From the NCBI RefSeq assembly GCF_000331105.1, contig NC_020054.1, positions 734,001 through 798,000 on the forward strand: a DNA stretch of 64,000 bases, given 5' to 3'. The notes under the pieces are model-generated. The model saw nothing but the letters and a program-made list of their open reading frames with translations, had not been told where the DNA came from and did not search any database. Each line of letters begins with the position of its first letter. Position 1 is the stretch's first letter. This DNA is from Fibrella aestuarina BUZ 2 (lineage in GTDB: Bacteria; Bacteroidota; Bacteroidia; Cytophagales; Spirosomataceae). Both the position numbers and the translations under genes were made by a program. Below are positions 45,051 through 53,546 of this stretch, piece after piece.

Positions 45051-45941
45051 ATGAAATGCTTTTTCTCATTTAAAGCTAGCGCTGATAAATCACACAATTA
45101 TGATCAACTATTAAAAGTAGCTGTTTACTCAGCGCTAAAAAATACTACTTTACAGTTGTATTGTATTTTCGATGGTTTACCAAATGAACTAACTAAATGG
45201 CTCGAGAGTAAAAATGTAACTGTAATTTTTCGTCGTAGCTATCTCTATAATAAACTGGCTTACATCACTTGCGAAAAGCTCAATAACCCATCCTTACTGA
45301 ATATTGGTGGAGGTGCTTTTCTTCGCGTCGAAATCCCTGCAATTATGCAGGAATTTGGTTACAATGATCGGTTCGTTTTATACACCGATTGTGACGTAAT
45401 GTTTCAGAAAGATGTAGCGGAAGGATTGTCTAGGTACGAACCCAAGTTTTTTGCTGTTGCTCCTGAAAATAATATAAACAGCTATAGATTAATGAACTCG
45501 GGTGTCATGTTAATGAATATGCCTAATCTCCAAAAAAGAGACAAAGATTTTAGAAACTATGTTGAAAAAAACCTAGAAAGTTATATACCAGGTATAGGAA
45601 AACCGGTTAGGCCCAATTTGTTAGTTTATGCTCTTAGCGGGCGAGTGAACTATTACCCTGCCTGGGACCAAAGTGCCTATCAGCATTACTACACGCAAAA
45701 CTGGCTATCTATTCCTGGTTGGGATAAATTGCCGCCTTCTTTCAATTGGAAACCTTATTGGGGTGATAGCAGTCAGGCAGATATTGTTCATTTTCATGGC
45801 CCCAAGCCAAACCAAGCTCAGTTATTTAGCTCTAAACAAGTACCTGTGCACTTAGAGCCATTGATTGATTTAGCAACGCCCAGCTATTTTGAGAGCAGTC
45901 GGCAATGGAATGCCCTCTTGAAAGAAGAAATCAAGGGGTAA
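45051..45941 (+). CDS. Family 8-like glycosyltransferase
   Basis: A 296-residue GT-A enzyme. It has LYTDCDVMFQKD with the D-x-D metal motif, an acceptor-side NSGVMLMNMPN, and IVHFHGPKPNQAQ with the C-terminal HxxGPKP typical of GT8 retaining galactosyl- or glucosyltransferases. It has no membrane segment, so it acts in the cytoplasm, probably on a lipid-linked or surface glycan. The gene and its 340-base leader are AT-rich compared with neighbours and codon use follows, a sign of recent transfer. No other glycan genes are adjacent. A 30-bp hairpin follows. Confidence 0.85.
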   Translation: MKCFFSFKASADKSHNYDQLLKVAVYSALKNTTLQLYCIFDGLPNELTKWLESKNVTVIFRRSYLYNKLAYITCEKLNNPSLLNIGGGAFLRVEIPAIMQEFGYNDRFVLYTDCDVMFQKDVAEGLSRYEPKFFAVAPENNINSYRLMNSGVMLMNMPNLQKRDKDFRNYVEKNLESYIPGIGKPVRPNLLVYALSGRVNYYPAWDQSAYQHYYTQNWLSIPGWDKLPPSFNWKPYWGDSSQADIVHFHGPKPNQAQLFSSKQVPVHLEPLIDLATPSYFESSRQWNALLKEEIKG

Positions 45942-45992
45942 AACGAATCGTTTTTGACTAATTTATTATTTTACTAATAGCTTCATAAATAA

Positions 45993-46062
45993 TAAGCATA
46001 CATAGCCGGATTAGGCGGTGATCATTTTGGCTATCACCGCCTAATCCGGCTATGTATGCTTA
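45993..46062. terminator. 30-bp perfect hairpin between convergent genes
   Basis: Arms 45993-46022 and 46033-46062 are exact reverse complements over 30 bases with a 10-base loop. It lies between the GT8 stop (45941) and the minus-strand lipoprotein stop (46070). It contains no T-run of more than four but is well placed as a bidirectional terminator. Confidence 0.75.
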
Positions 46063-46069
46063 GACTAAA

Positions 46070-47479
46070 CTACTTTTTATCCACCTTCTTCATCAACTTC
46101 TCGAGCGAGTCGTCGATGTCATCGATCAGGCGGTTGGTTTCGCGGCGGGCCTGCCGGAAATCGCTTTCCGACGAGCGCTGTACCTTGTAGGCCTGGTCGG
46201 TCAGTTGGCGGCGCTTTTCCTGAAGATCCTTCTGAGCGTTTTCCCGGTCGCGGCGGGCAGAACGGTTTTCATTGTCCGGCGCCTGATTCATCCCTTCCAA
46301 TTGCCGATCGATCTTGGTGATCTGCTCGTCAATCTGGCTCATCAGATCCTGGCGTTCGCTGGAGAACCGATCATTGTTGCCGTTTGTACGGTCGTTATTC
46401 ATCCGGCCGCCCGTGTTCATGTCGCCACGTTGCTGGCTCATGTCCGTATTCCGGTCATTGGTATTGCGGTCGTTCGAGCTGTATGAGTCGCGACGGTCGT
46501 AGTTATTGCTCATAGAGCCGTTACCGTACTGACCACCCGATTGGCTGCGGTTCGAGTCAGACTTGCTGTTCGAGCGGTTATCATATTGACCTTGCCCGTA
46601 GCTTCCTGAATTCTGGTTCGAATTCATTCCATCGTTACGATTGCCATACGAATCGCGCTGATTCATACCCATGCCTTGCTGGCTACGATCGTTCTGGTTG
46701 TAGTTATCGTTGCCACCATACTGGTTGCTCCGGTAGCTGTCGCTGTACGAACGGCTGTTGTACGAATCATAATTGCCCGACTGGCCATCCGACGAGTTGC
46801 GCCGCCGGTTCATATCGTCATAGTCGTTGGAACGATCGCTGCGGTACGAATCACGGTCGTCGTAACGGTCCATCGAGCGGCGGCTGCGATCTGAGTCCGA
46901 CGAATTCCGGTCATTGTAGCTGTAGGAATCCCGATAGGGGCGGTTCGATGATCGGTCGTCGCGGTACGAACTGTATGAATCATCGTAGCCATTTCCCCGG
47001 TTGTCATAGCCATCATCGTAGCGGCGGCTCGACCGGCTGTCGCGGTTATCATCATCGTACCGATCGGATGAGTAGCGGTTGTTGTACGAACTGCTGCCAT
47101 ACCGGTTTGTATTCGAGTCGTCGCGATACCGGTTGTTGTATGAACTGCTTCCCGTACGGTTGCGGCGCGACGAGGTGTTATCGTCATCGTCACGACGGGA
47201 GAAAATGCTCCGACGCTCGTTGCGATCATCATTATTGCGATCATCTCGGTACGAGTTACGGCTGTCGCGATCGTCGCGGTTATCACGACGAGCCATGCGG
47301 TCGCGGCGATCAGTATCGGTGTCCCGATCTGAGTCGGCACGGCCACGGTCTGACTGGGTCGACGACACCCGGTTGACGTTGTTATCGTCTTTGTAAAGCC
47401 AGCGCTCCACGGTCGCACACGACGACAGGGTGGTTACAGCCGCTAGCATAGCTCCTACGTACCAGGTTCTCTTTTTCAT
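46070..47479 (-). CDS. Long disordered lipoprotein with C-terminal coiled coil
   Basis: A 469-residue lipoprotein: signal MKKRTWYVGAMLAAVTTLSSC (cysteine 21). Residues 35-375 are a low-complexity tract of Asp, Arg, Ser, Asn, Tyr and Gly with recurrent SSYNNRY, DDRDS and SYRDD elements, highly charged and balanced in sign. Residues 380-469 are a heptad-like helical region (DLMSQIDEQITKIDRQLEG, ENAQKDLQEKRRQLTD, TNRLIDDIDDSLEKLMKKV), probably a coiled coil. No domain name applies. A membrane-tethered spacer or polyampholyte brush is a reasonable guess. It lies between hairpins on both sides and downstream of the A2M gene. Confidence 0.85.
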   Translation of the reverse strand: MKKRTWYVGAMLAAVTTLSSCATVERWLYKDDNNVNRVSSTQSDRGRADSDRDTDTDRRDRMARRDNRDDRDSRNSYRDDRNNDDRNERRSIFSRRDDDDNTSSRRNRTGSSSYNNRYRDDSNTNRYGSSSYNNRYSSDRYDDDNRDSRSSRRYDDGYDNRGNGYDDSYSSYRDDRSSNRPYRDSYSYNDRNSSDSDRSRRSMDRYDDRDSYRSDRSNDYDDMNRRRNSSDGQSGNYDSYNSRSYSDSYRSNQYGGNDNYNQNDRSQQGMGMNQRDSYGNRNDGMNSNQNSGSYGQGQYDNRSNSKSDSNRSQSGGQYGNGSMSNNYDRRDSYSSNDRNTNDRNTDMSQQRGDMNTGGRMNNDRTNGNNDRFSSERQDLMSQIDEQITKIDRQLEGMNQAPDNENRSARRDRENAQKDLQEKRRQLTDQAYKVQRSSESDFRQARRETNRLIDDIDDSLEKLMKKVDKK

Positions 47480-47508
47480 AACGCTTGTGTTGAGTTGAGA
47501 TCTTTATC

Positions 47509-47560
47509 GGCGAAAGCGTTCCAAAATCGGTGCCAATGCCGATTCTGAGCCGCTTTCGCC
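47509..47560. promoter_or_regulatory. Nested inverted repeats in the leader of the disordered lipoprotein
   Basis: Outer arms GGCGAAAGCG and CGCTTTCGCC (47509-47518, 47551-47560) enclose an inner hairpin AATCGG/CCGATT (47525-47530, 47539-47544). It lies between the A2M stop (47633) and the lipoprotein start (47479). It may terminate A2M transcription or shape the lipoprotein leader. A further 14-bp palindrome TTACCAATTGGTAA is at 47617-47630. Confidence 0.5.
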
Positions 47561-47632
47561 AATTACATAACTCACTACTGTGGAAAAAGTCTACCGAAAC
47601 CGTGGAATACATTGCCTTACCAATTGGTAACC

Positions 47633-50600
47633 TTACTCTACGGTCACACGGCCAGCGCCGTTGTAGCTGCGCAATTCGGGGTTGTACATGGCGTCGGCTG
47701 ACACGGGGCCAACCACAAAGCGCCCTTTCGTTACGGCCCGGACCATGTAGTATACCGTCTTCGTTTCCGTACCCGTCAACGAGAGGTAATAGTTGACCCG
47801 ATCGTCGCGAATGTCGAAATGATCCACGGTGGCGGCCCCTTTCAGCCAGCTTAACGTGCGGACACTGCCCGATTGGGCGCCGCCCGTGCTCTGATCGCCG
47901 GTGAGGCGTGGGTTTTCGACTTCAAACCCAGCGGGTAGCAGGTCCGTCAGCACGATATTTTTCACGGGTAATCCGTTTTGGCTGCCTAACGTGAGCTTCA
48001 CGACGATCAGATCGTTTTGCCGGAAACGACTCAGCGGACTGCCATCGCGGCTCAGGTACGTTCGACGAACGACAAGACCGGCATCTTCGTCAGCAACGAT
48101 GCCCTGGCTGGGTACGCCCTCGCTTTGACCGAAATAGTACACACTGCCTGAGCCTTTAGCACTTAAGGTCAGGGGTTTACCAGTGGGTAACCGACGAAGG
48201 GTTAGGTCGTCACCAGCGAACGTACCTAGAAGGCCTTTCCCCGCGGCCGTGAGTGTAGCCGTAGCGGTGCTGCCAGCCGTTTGCCGGGCCAGTTTCCCCA
48301 GCGCCAGAAAAGCAAAGGCAGCTTCCTGTGTGTTCAGGTACGTTGCCTGCTGAACGGCCCCACCCAACTGCCTGGCCAGGGTCGGGATTTGCAGGTTATC
48401 AGGGTCGGTATCGATCAGGTTGCTCAAGACCAGGGCCATGTTGCGGACGGGTGATGAATAACTGTCGCCCGTTTCGCGGCCCGACGTGGTCGACGTGAAT
48501 TGCTTGGGTAACAGCGCGGCACTGCTTTGTGCGTCGCCGAGGCGGGCGTAGGTTGTAGCCAGCAGGTACCGGCCGTCGGTGGTCAGCAGGGTATTCGTGG
48601 CTTCCTTGTAGAAACTCATAGCGGCCCGGTTGGGCTGCTCGGCCAGGGCCAGGGCGTAGAGCGCATACAGGTTGGTGTAGCTCGCCACAGGGCGGTCGGT
48701 ACGGGTGCCGTCTTCGGCAAACACCGACTGCGTAACGGTCCGGTTGGTGCCGGTGAGGGTCGTCAGCCGATCCACGATCTTGCTCTTCACGCCGGCACTG
48801 ACTTCGTACCCGGCCTTCTGCGCTTCGACCATGAAATGCAGCGCGTAGGCTGTAGTCCAGGAATCTTCAAGAGTAAAGCCGGGCCACAGCGAAATACCGC
48901 CATTGTATAACTGCCGACTCTCGATCTGCTGCAACGCCTGCTGGATATTGGTTGCGGGGTTGTAATCGCTGTCGCCAGTTCGGACGAAATAGACCGTGCC
49001 CTGCCGTACGCTTTTCGTGAGGTCGGCAAAATAGAGCTGCGGGAAGGCTTTCGAGATGGTTTGCTCCGTACAGCCGTGCGGATAACCGAGCAGGTAACTC
49101 AGCGTTTTGGCGTACTGCGTCACCGGTGACCGGCTGATGGTGAGGCTGTTGCGCGTCGTGCCGGGCACGAAATCGCCCGTAAGCGAGAGCGTGGCACTGC
49201 GCCCTCCGGCTACGGCTCCCGATATCGTCGTTCTCTGCAACGGCGCGGCGGGCCGGACGGTGATGTCAGTTTTTTCGACGAATGTTTTGCCCATTGCCTT
49301 CACCGTTATAGTAATGTCGCCGGGGCCAACGCCACCCGTTGCCCGAATGCGGAAGGCCGTGCGGCTCTCGCGGCCGGGCTGAACGGTCAATGACTGAGCC
49401 GTACCGGCACCCCGCCTGACGGCCGAGTCGGCCACGACCTGCAACGGCCCGCTGACGGTGACGCTCGCCGTGACGCCCGCCGCCTGACTGGTGGTGTTGC
49501 TCAGGTTGACGGGCATGTTCAGCTCATCGCCGGGCGACAGAAACCGGGGCACACCCGCACTGATGACGATGGGGTCGGAGACGGTTATGCCCTGCTCGGC
49601 GGAACCGAAAGCGTTGTCTTTATAGGCCACGGCCATCACCCGCAACGTACCTGAGAACTGCGGAATGTCGATGGTGTATTCGGCCTCGCCCGACGATCCC
49701 GTTTTCAGGTGCCCGCTCCAGAGAGCTACCAACTGCACGCGCTTGTTGCTGAGCGGGTTGACGCGTCGTTCGAGGTCGTAGCCATCACCCCCCACGCTCG
49801 ACCGGCTTCGCAGCGACAGCTCGGGATAAAGCAAGGCGTAACCGTCGTAGGCCTCCACTTCCAGCGCTCGTTTCTGGAAGAAGAACCCATGTGGATTCGG
49901 CGTCTTGAAATTCTTGAGTTGTAAAATACCCTCGTCGACCACCGCCACCGTGACTTCGGCGTTGGCTTTGGTTTTGACCCGGATGGTCTGTTTCGTTTTG
50001 GAAAACGACTTGGCAACGGCCTCAATCGTGACGGGCAGCTGGGTGGCGGGATCGGTAACCGTGACGGGCGCAAAGCCGTGAGCAACGGTCAGAGGCAGAT
50101 CGGTGCCGTCCATCGCCCGGATGAGCGTAGCCGTGACGTAGGCAGTGGGCAGGTGCGCATCACCCACCGAAAAGCTCCATTCGGCGGCTTTGTCTTTCGT
50201 TTCGAGCCAATGCTGTTCCAGCACCGAGTTGCGCTCGACAGTTACAAGCAGCTTGCCATTGAACGGAGCTTTGAACAGCACTTTTACGGTGGAGCCGGTT
50301 TCATAGCTGGGTTTGTCGAACTCCATCAGCACCTGCCCCTCGGTGCTCACCTCAAACGACGAGGCCGACGTGCTGCCCCACCCGTAGGCGTAAAACTCGG
50401 CGGAGGTGTATCCAACCGCGTTGGGCCGACGTACTCGTACTTCGTATTCCCCTGATACGGTAGGTACGTATCGGAACGTACCGGCGGAAGCCGCCCCACC
50501 CAGCGAGAGGATATTGGTGTACACGATTTTCTCGCGGCGCTTGCTGCTGTATTTGATCTGGCCGTTATCCTGCTTTTCGGTGACGGTCTGGTAATCGAAG

Positions 50601-53224
50601 CGAACCACCTCGACCTGCGCCTTGGCGGCCTGCGGACGCCCTTCGTTGGTCAGTGCCACCACATCGACTGCCAGCGGCGTGTTGGTCGTCAGGTACGTAT
50701 CGGCCAGGCGAATGCCGTAGAAAATGGGCTGCGTTTGGATGTCCAGGCGACGCAGGCGGTTGACTGGGCGGCCATTTTCGTCGAACACCGTCACAAACAG
50801 TTTGGCTTCGAGCAGGCCAATGTCGCGGTACTCAGTGGGGATGGGGAAGGCCTCGGTAGCCTGCCCGTTGGCATTGGTGCGGCCCTGGCGGAGCGTTTTT
50901 TCAAACGTAGCGGGTACGCCCGTTCCCTCGATGGGTACGTTGAAGTGGTATTGTTCGTAGCCTTTCGGCGCGAAATTCTTGCGTTTCAGCTGCAACTCCA
51001 CCTCGTAGGCACGGTCAGAAGCGGGCGGGCCAAACAGGTTCTGCGCCGTAGTCTGCAACGTGATGGTTTGCCCCGCGCTGTACGATTCGCGGTCGGTTTT
51101 TACGTCGACTTTGATGCGGTCAGGAATGAACTCTTCCACGCTAATGGCCTGCGACGCCAGCAGGGTCTGGTTGGCGTTCAGTACCTCGACGGTGTAGCTG
51201 CCCGTTACGGCGGCGGGGTCGATGGGTACGTCGGTGAGCACGGCGCCCTGCGCGTTGGTCGTCTGGCGAAACGAGCGGTATTCGGCCCCGTTGGGCATGA
51301 GCACGCGCAGGGTTAGCGGCAACGCATCGACATCGGTTTTCGGCAGTTCGCCGCGCAGCACGGTGTTCAGGTGAATGGTTTCGCCGGGGCGATAGATGTT
51401 GCGGTCGCCGTAGACGAAGGCGTTCAGGCCGGTGGGGTTGCTGCGTTTGCCGTCAACCTCGAACCGCGACGTTTCAACCTGCGTGTCAGCCAGGTACAGG
51501 AAGTTGAAGTCGCCCTGATTGGCGTCGCTGGTGGTGCGAGCGGTGAGCATGGCGATCTTGAAACCGGGCGCTTTTTCGGCCACTTTCTCGAAGCGCACAA
51601 AGCCATCACTGTCCGTTTTGAGCGTATAAACCGACTGATTGTTGCTGCTGATGAGTGTGATTTCGACGTTGCTCAGCGGCGCGGCGGTCTGGATGGAATT
51701 GGCCCAGACCAGCAGTTCGTTGTCGGTTTTGCGGGTGATCAGGCCAATATCGGAGATCGACACCAGTTGTGTAGCCGACACATAAGCTTCGTCTTTCGAC
51801 TGCACCGACACCAGGTACGCGCCGCGCAACGGCCGGTCGGGATTACTGCCAGCGGCACCTTCGGGAATCGACAGGTTGAGCGCCGATACACCCCGCACCT
51901 TGGGCAAGTCGGTCGTGGTGATGGTTTTGTCGATCAGCACGCTGCTTAGGTCGCCTTCTTCATCGTTGCCATAGGTGTACTTGCCCGTTGGCCCCCACTG
52001 GGCCTCTTCGCCATCACCCTGCTGCGCGTATTCCTCATACCGGCCGTTCTTGAAGTAGCTGAGCAGGTTATTTTCATACAGTCGCGAAATCTTCACCTGT
52101 ACTTTATCGACGTTCGTAATGCTCAGCCCCACGTTGCGCGCCCCTTTCGACGACAGGTACAGCGCCGTGCGGTTGGCAAATTGCAGCCCGGCGGGCATCT
52201 TCCCGAAAAAGACATCGCGGGCTACCGGCTCAGTGAGTTTGGCACCCAATACGCCCCGCATAGCGTCGGTGAACGTGACGACGTAGGTGTCGGTTTCGTT
52301 GAAATCACCCCGAATCAGCAAGCCGTTATCGGTCAGCTCGGCTTTGGTGTCGATGGCGGGCTGAATGGTGTAATACTGGTTGAGGTTGCCGGGTTGCAGC
52401 GTTTGTGTGGTCACGACCCGCACAACGCCCTGCTGCCGCGTATAGCTGGTTTGCACGTCGACCACCTCGAGCCGCGTCGGTGTCGGCAACGTACCTGTCT
52501 GCTCGATTATCTCCTTGCTGGTGTAGGCGGTGTTGGGTACGTTCAACCCCTTGTCGACGGTGAGGGTCAGAGGTTGCTCATTGTCGGCTCGGGGGGCGTT
52601 GGGCAGCGTGACCACCAGACCCCCACCCATCAGTGGATCGGCGTTGCCCTGCAAAGGCCCCAGCGTCAGCGCCTGTTCGCCCGTTTTCAGGCTGAGTTTG
52701 GGTGCTACCTCGGCCCCCGACACGGCATAGTTGAACCGGAGCCGGGTTTTGGCGACGGGCTGCCCGTTGTCGGTTTGGCGCGTCCACCAGGTTTCGGTGC
52801 CGGTGAGTTGTAGATACGGCGTATGAAACTGGACCTTATCACCCGATACACTCAGGTCTTTGCTGTCGGCGCGGGTGAGCACGGCTTTGGTCAGCTCGGC
52901 GCGGTAGTCGGTAGCCGGGTCGAACGCCACGGCAGGTGAAAAGAGCAACTCGCTGGGCGACACCCATTTGAATTGGCCTTTGACGGCTGGTTTGAACTCG
53001 ATGTAGGGCGTCGTTTCCCAAACGTCGGTGGGGTTTTCGGGCCCCACGTTTTTATTGAATGAAAACGTCAGGTTCTGCGACTGCTGAATCTCATCGTCGA
53101 AGTTGCGTCCGGTGATCTGAACCGTGTTGGAGAGGCGGGCGCATTGGGTAAGCAGAAGGGTGGTTGTGAGAAGCAGAAGGGCCGGGCGAAGCAGTGCCAG
53201 ACGGGCAAACAGGGGGGAGCGCAT
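47633..53224 (-). CDS. Bacterial alpha-2-macroglobulin-family lipoprotein
   Basis: A very large lipoprotein of 1863 residues: signal ending LLTQC (cysteine 28). It contains an MG2-like domain (FVYGDRNIYRPGETIHLNTVLRG), the bacterial A2M core, and the thioester motif CTEQ (C1385, Q1388) within GYPHGCTEQTISKAFP. The last 250 residues resemble the receptor-binding beta-sandwich. Bacterial A2M traps attacking proteases in the periplasm through the thioester, often beside PbpC; no pbpC is visible here. A leaderless downstream neighbour is the disordered lipoprotein. Family assignment is certain; targets are not known. Confidence 0.95.
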   Translation of the reverse strand: MRSPLFARLALLRPALLLLTTTLLLTQCARLSNTVQITGRNFDDEIQQSQNLTFSFNKNVGPENPTDVWETTPYIEFKPAVKGQFKWVSPSELLFSPAVAFDPATDYRAELTKAVLTRADSKDLSVSGDKVQFHTPYLQLTGTETWWTRQTDNGQPVAKTRLRFNYAVSGAEVAPKLSLKTGEQALTLGPLQGNADPLMGGGLVVTLPNAPRADNEQPLTLTVDKGLNVPNTAYTSKEIIEQTGTLPTPTRLEVVDVQTSYTRQQGVVRVVTTQTLQPGNLNQYYTIQPAIDTKAELTDNGLLIRGDFNETDTYVVTFTDAMRGVLGAKLTEPVARDVFFGKMPAGLQFANRTALYLSSKGARNVGLSITNVDKVQVKISRLYENNLLSYFKNGRYEEYAQQGDGEEAQWGPTGKYTYGNDEEGDLSSVLIDKTITTTDLPKVRGVSALNLSIPEGAAGSNPDRPLRGAYLVSVQSKDEAYVSATQLVSISDIGLITRKTDNELLVWANSIQTAAPLSNVEITLISSNNQSVYTLKTDSDGFVRFEKVAEKAPGFKIAMLTARTTSDANQGDFNFLYLADTQVETSRFEVDGKRSNPTGLNAFVYGDRNIYRPGETIHLNTVLRGELPKTDVDALPLTLRVLMPNGAEYRSFRQTTNAQGAVLTDVPIDPAAVTGSYTVEVLNANQTLLASQAISVEEFIPDRIKVDVKTDRESYSAGQTITLQTTAQNLFGPPASDRAYEVELQLKRKNFAPKGYEQYHFNVPIEGTGVPATFEKTLRQGRTNANGQATEAFPIPTEYRDIGLLEAKLFVTVFDENGRPVNRLRRLDIQTQPIFYGIRLADTYLTTNTPLAVDVVALTNEGRPQAAKAQVEVVRFDYQTVTEKQDNGQIKYSSKRREKIVYTNILSLGGAASAGTFRYVPTVSGEYEVRVRRPNAVGYTSAEFYAYGWGSTSASSFEVSTEGQVLMEFDKPSYETGSTVKVLFKAPFNGKLLVTVERNSVLEQHWLETKDKAAEWSFSVGDAHLPTAYVTATLIRAMDGTDLPLTVAHGFAPVTVTDPATQLPVTIEAVAKSFSKTKQTIRVKTKANAEVTVAVVDEGILQLKNFKTPNPHGFFFQKRALEVEAYDGYALLYPELSLRSRSSVGGDGYDLERRVNPLSNKRVQLVALWSGHLKTGSSGEAEYTIDIPQFSGTLRVMAVAYKDNAFGSAEQGITVSDPIVISAGVPRFLSPGDELNMPVNLSNTTSQAAGVTASVTVSGPLQVVADSAVRRGAGTAQSLTVQPGRESRTAFRIRATGGVGPGDITITVKAMGKTFVEKTDITVRPAAPLQRTTISGAVAGGRSATLSLTGDFVPGTTRNSLTISRSPVTQYAKTLSYLLGYPHGCTEQTISKAFPQLYFADLTKSVRQGTVYFVRTGDSDYNPATNIQQALQQIESRQLYNGGISLWPGFTLEDSWTTAYALHFMVEAQKAGYEVSAGVKSKIVDRLTTLTGTNRTVTQSVFAEDGTRTDRPVASYTNLYALYALALAEQPNRAAMSFYKEATNTLLTTDGRYLLATTYARLGDAQSSAALLPKQFTSTTSGRETGDSYSSPVRNMALVLSNLIDTDPDNLQIPTLARQLGGAVQQATYLNTQEAAFAFLALGKLARQTAGSTATATLTAAGKGLLGTFAGDDLTLRRLPTGKPLTLSAKGSGSVYYFGQSEGVPSQGIVADEDAGLVVRRTYLSRDGSPLSRFRQNDLIVVKLTLGSQNGLPVKNIVLTDLLPAGFEVENPRLTGDQSTGGAQSGSVRTLSWLKGAATVDHFDIRDDRVNYYLSLTGTETKTVYYMVRAVTKGRFVVGPVSADAMYNPELRSYNGAGRVTVE

Positions 53225-53335
53225 AAATGGCCGGAATTAAGACCAGCCAATTAACGCAGAATTCAGACGGGAAAACAGGTTACTCTGGACGAGTGATTGA
53301 GTGGCAAGCCAACCGGGACTCTCGTGCAATAACCT

Positions 53336-53383
53336 AAAAAAAAGCCTACCCGACCGGAGGCGTTTCCGCTCCGGTGGGTAGGC
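53336..53383 (-). terminator. Rho-independent terminator downstream of the GHMP kinase
   Basis: Stem GCCTACCC-ACCGGAG with a one-base bulge (53344-53359 with 53369-53383), 9-base loop, followed on the minus strand by eight T (53336-53343 reversed). It lies 160 bases after the kinase stop, with a small ORF in between. Confidence 0.92.
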
Positions 53384-53434
53384 CGCTCGTTAACGGTGGG
53401 ATAAGAACGATAGGCCGCTTATGGGGCCGTCTTG

Positions 53435-53512
53435 TTACGGATTGGCTGCCGTTGCCCGTCGTGTTCGGCCCATGGCCATGAGGCTGCTCGCCAGCAAACC
53501 GAAGCAATGCAT
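53435..53512 (-). CDS. Possible 25-residue peptide between GHMP kinase and terminator
   Basis: A short ATG-initiated frame, MHCFGLLASSLMAMGRTR followed by seven more residues and a stop. It begins 35 bases after the kinase stop and ends 52 bases before a strong terminator, which places it inside that transcript. The hydrophobic N-terminus and Arg-rich C-terminus give it some membrane-peptide character. Length alone gives no statistical support, so this is a candidate only. Confidence 0.25.
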   Translation of the reverse strand: MHCFGLLASSLMAMGRTRRATAANP

Positions 53513-53546
53513 AAGGGCTGTTCAGTTGTTCATCGTAGCGAGTCGG

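Noticed and set aside
46810..47418. Long open frames in other phases of the disordered lipoprotein gene
   Set aside because: They arise from the repetitive codon pattern of the Arg/Asp/Ser tract and encode only low-complexity threonine-, isoleucine- or serine-rich text.
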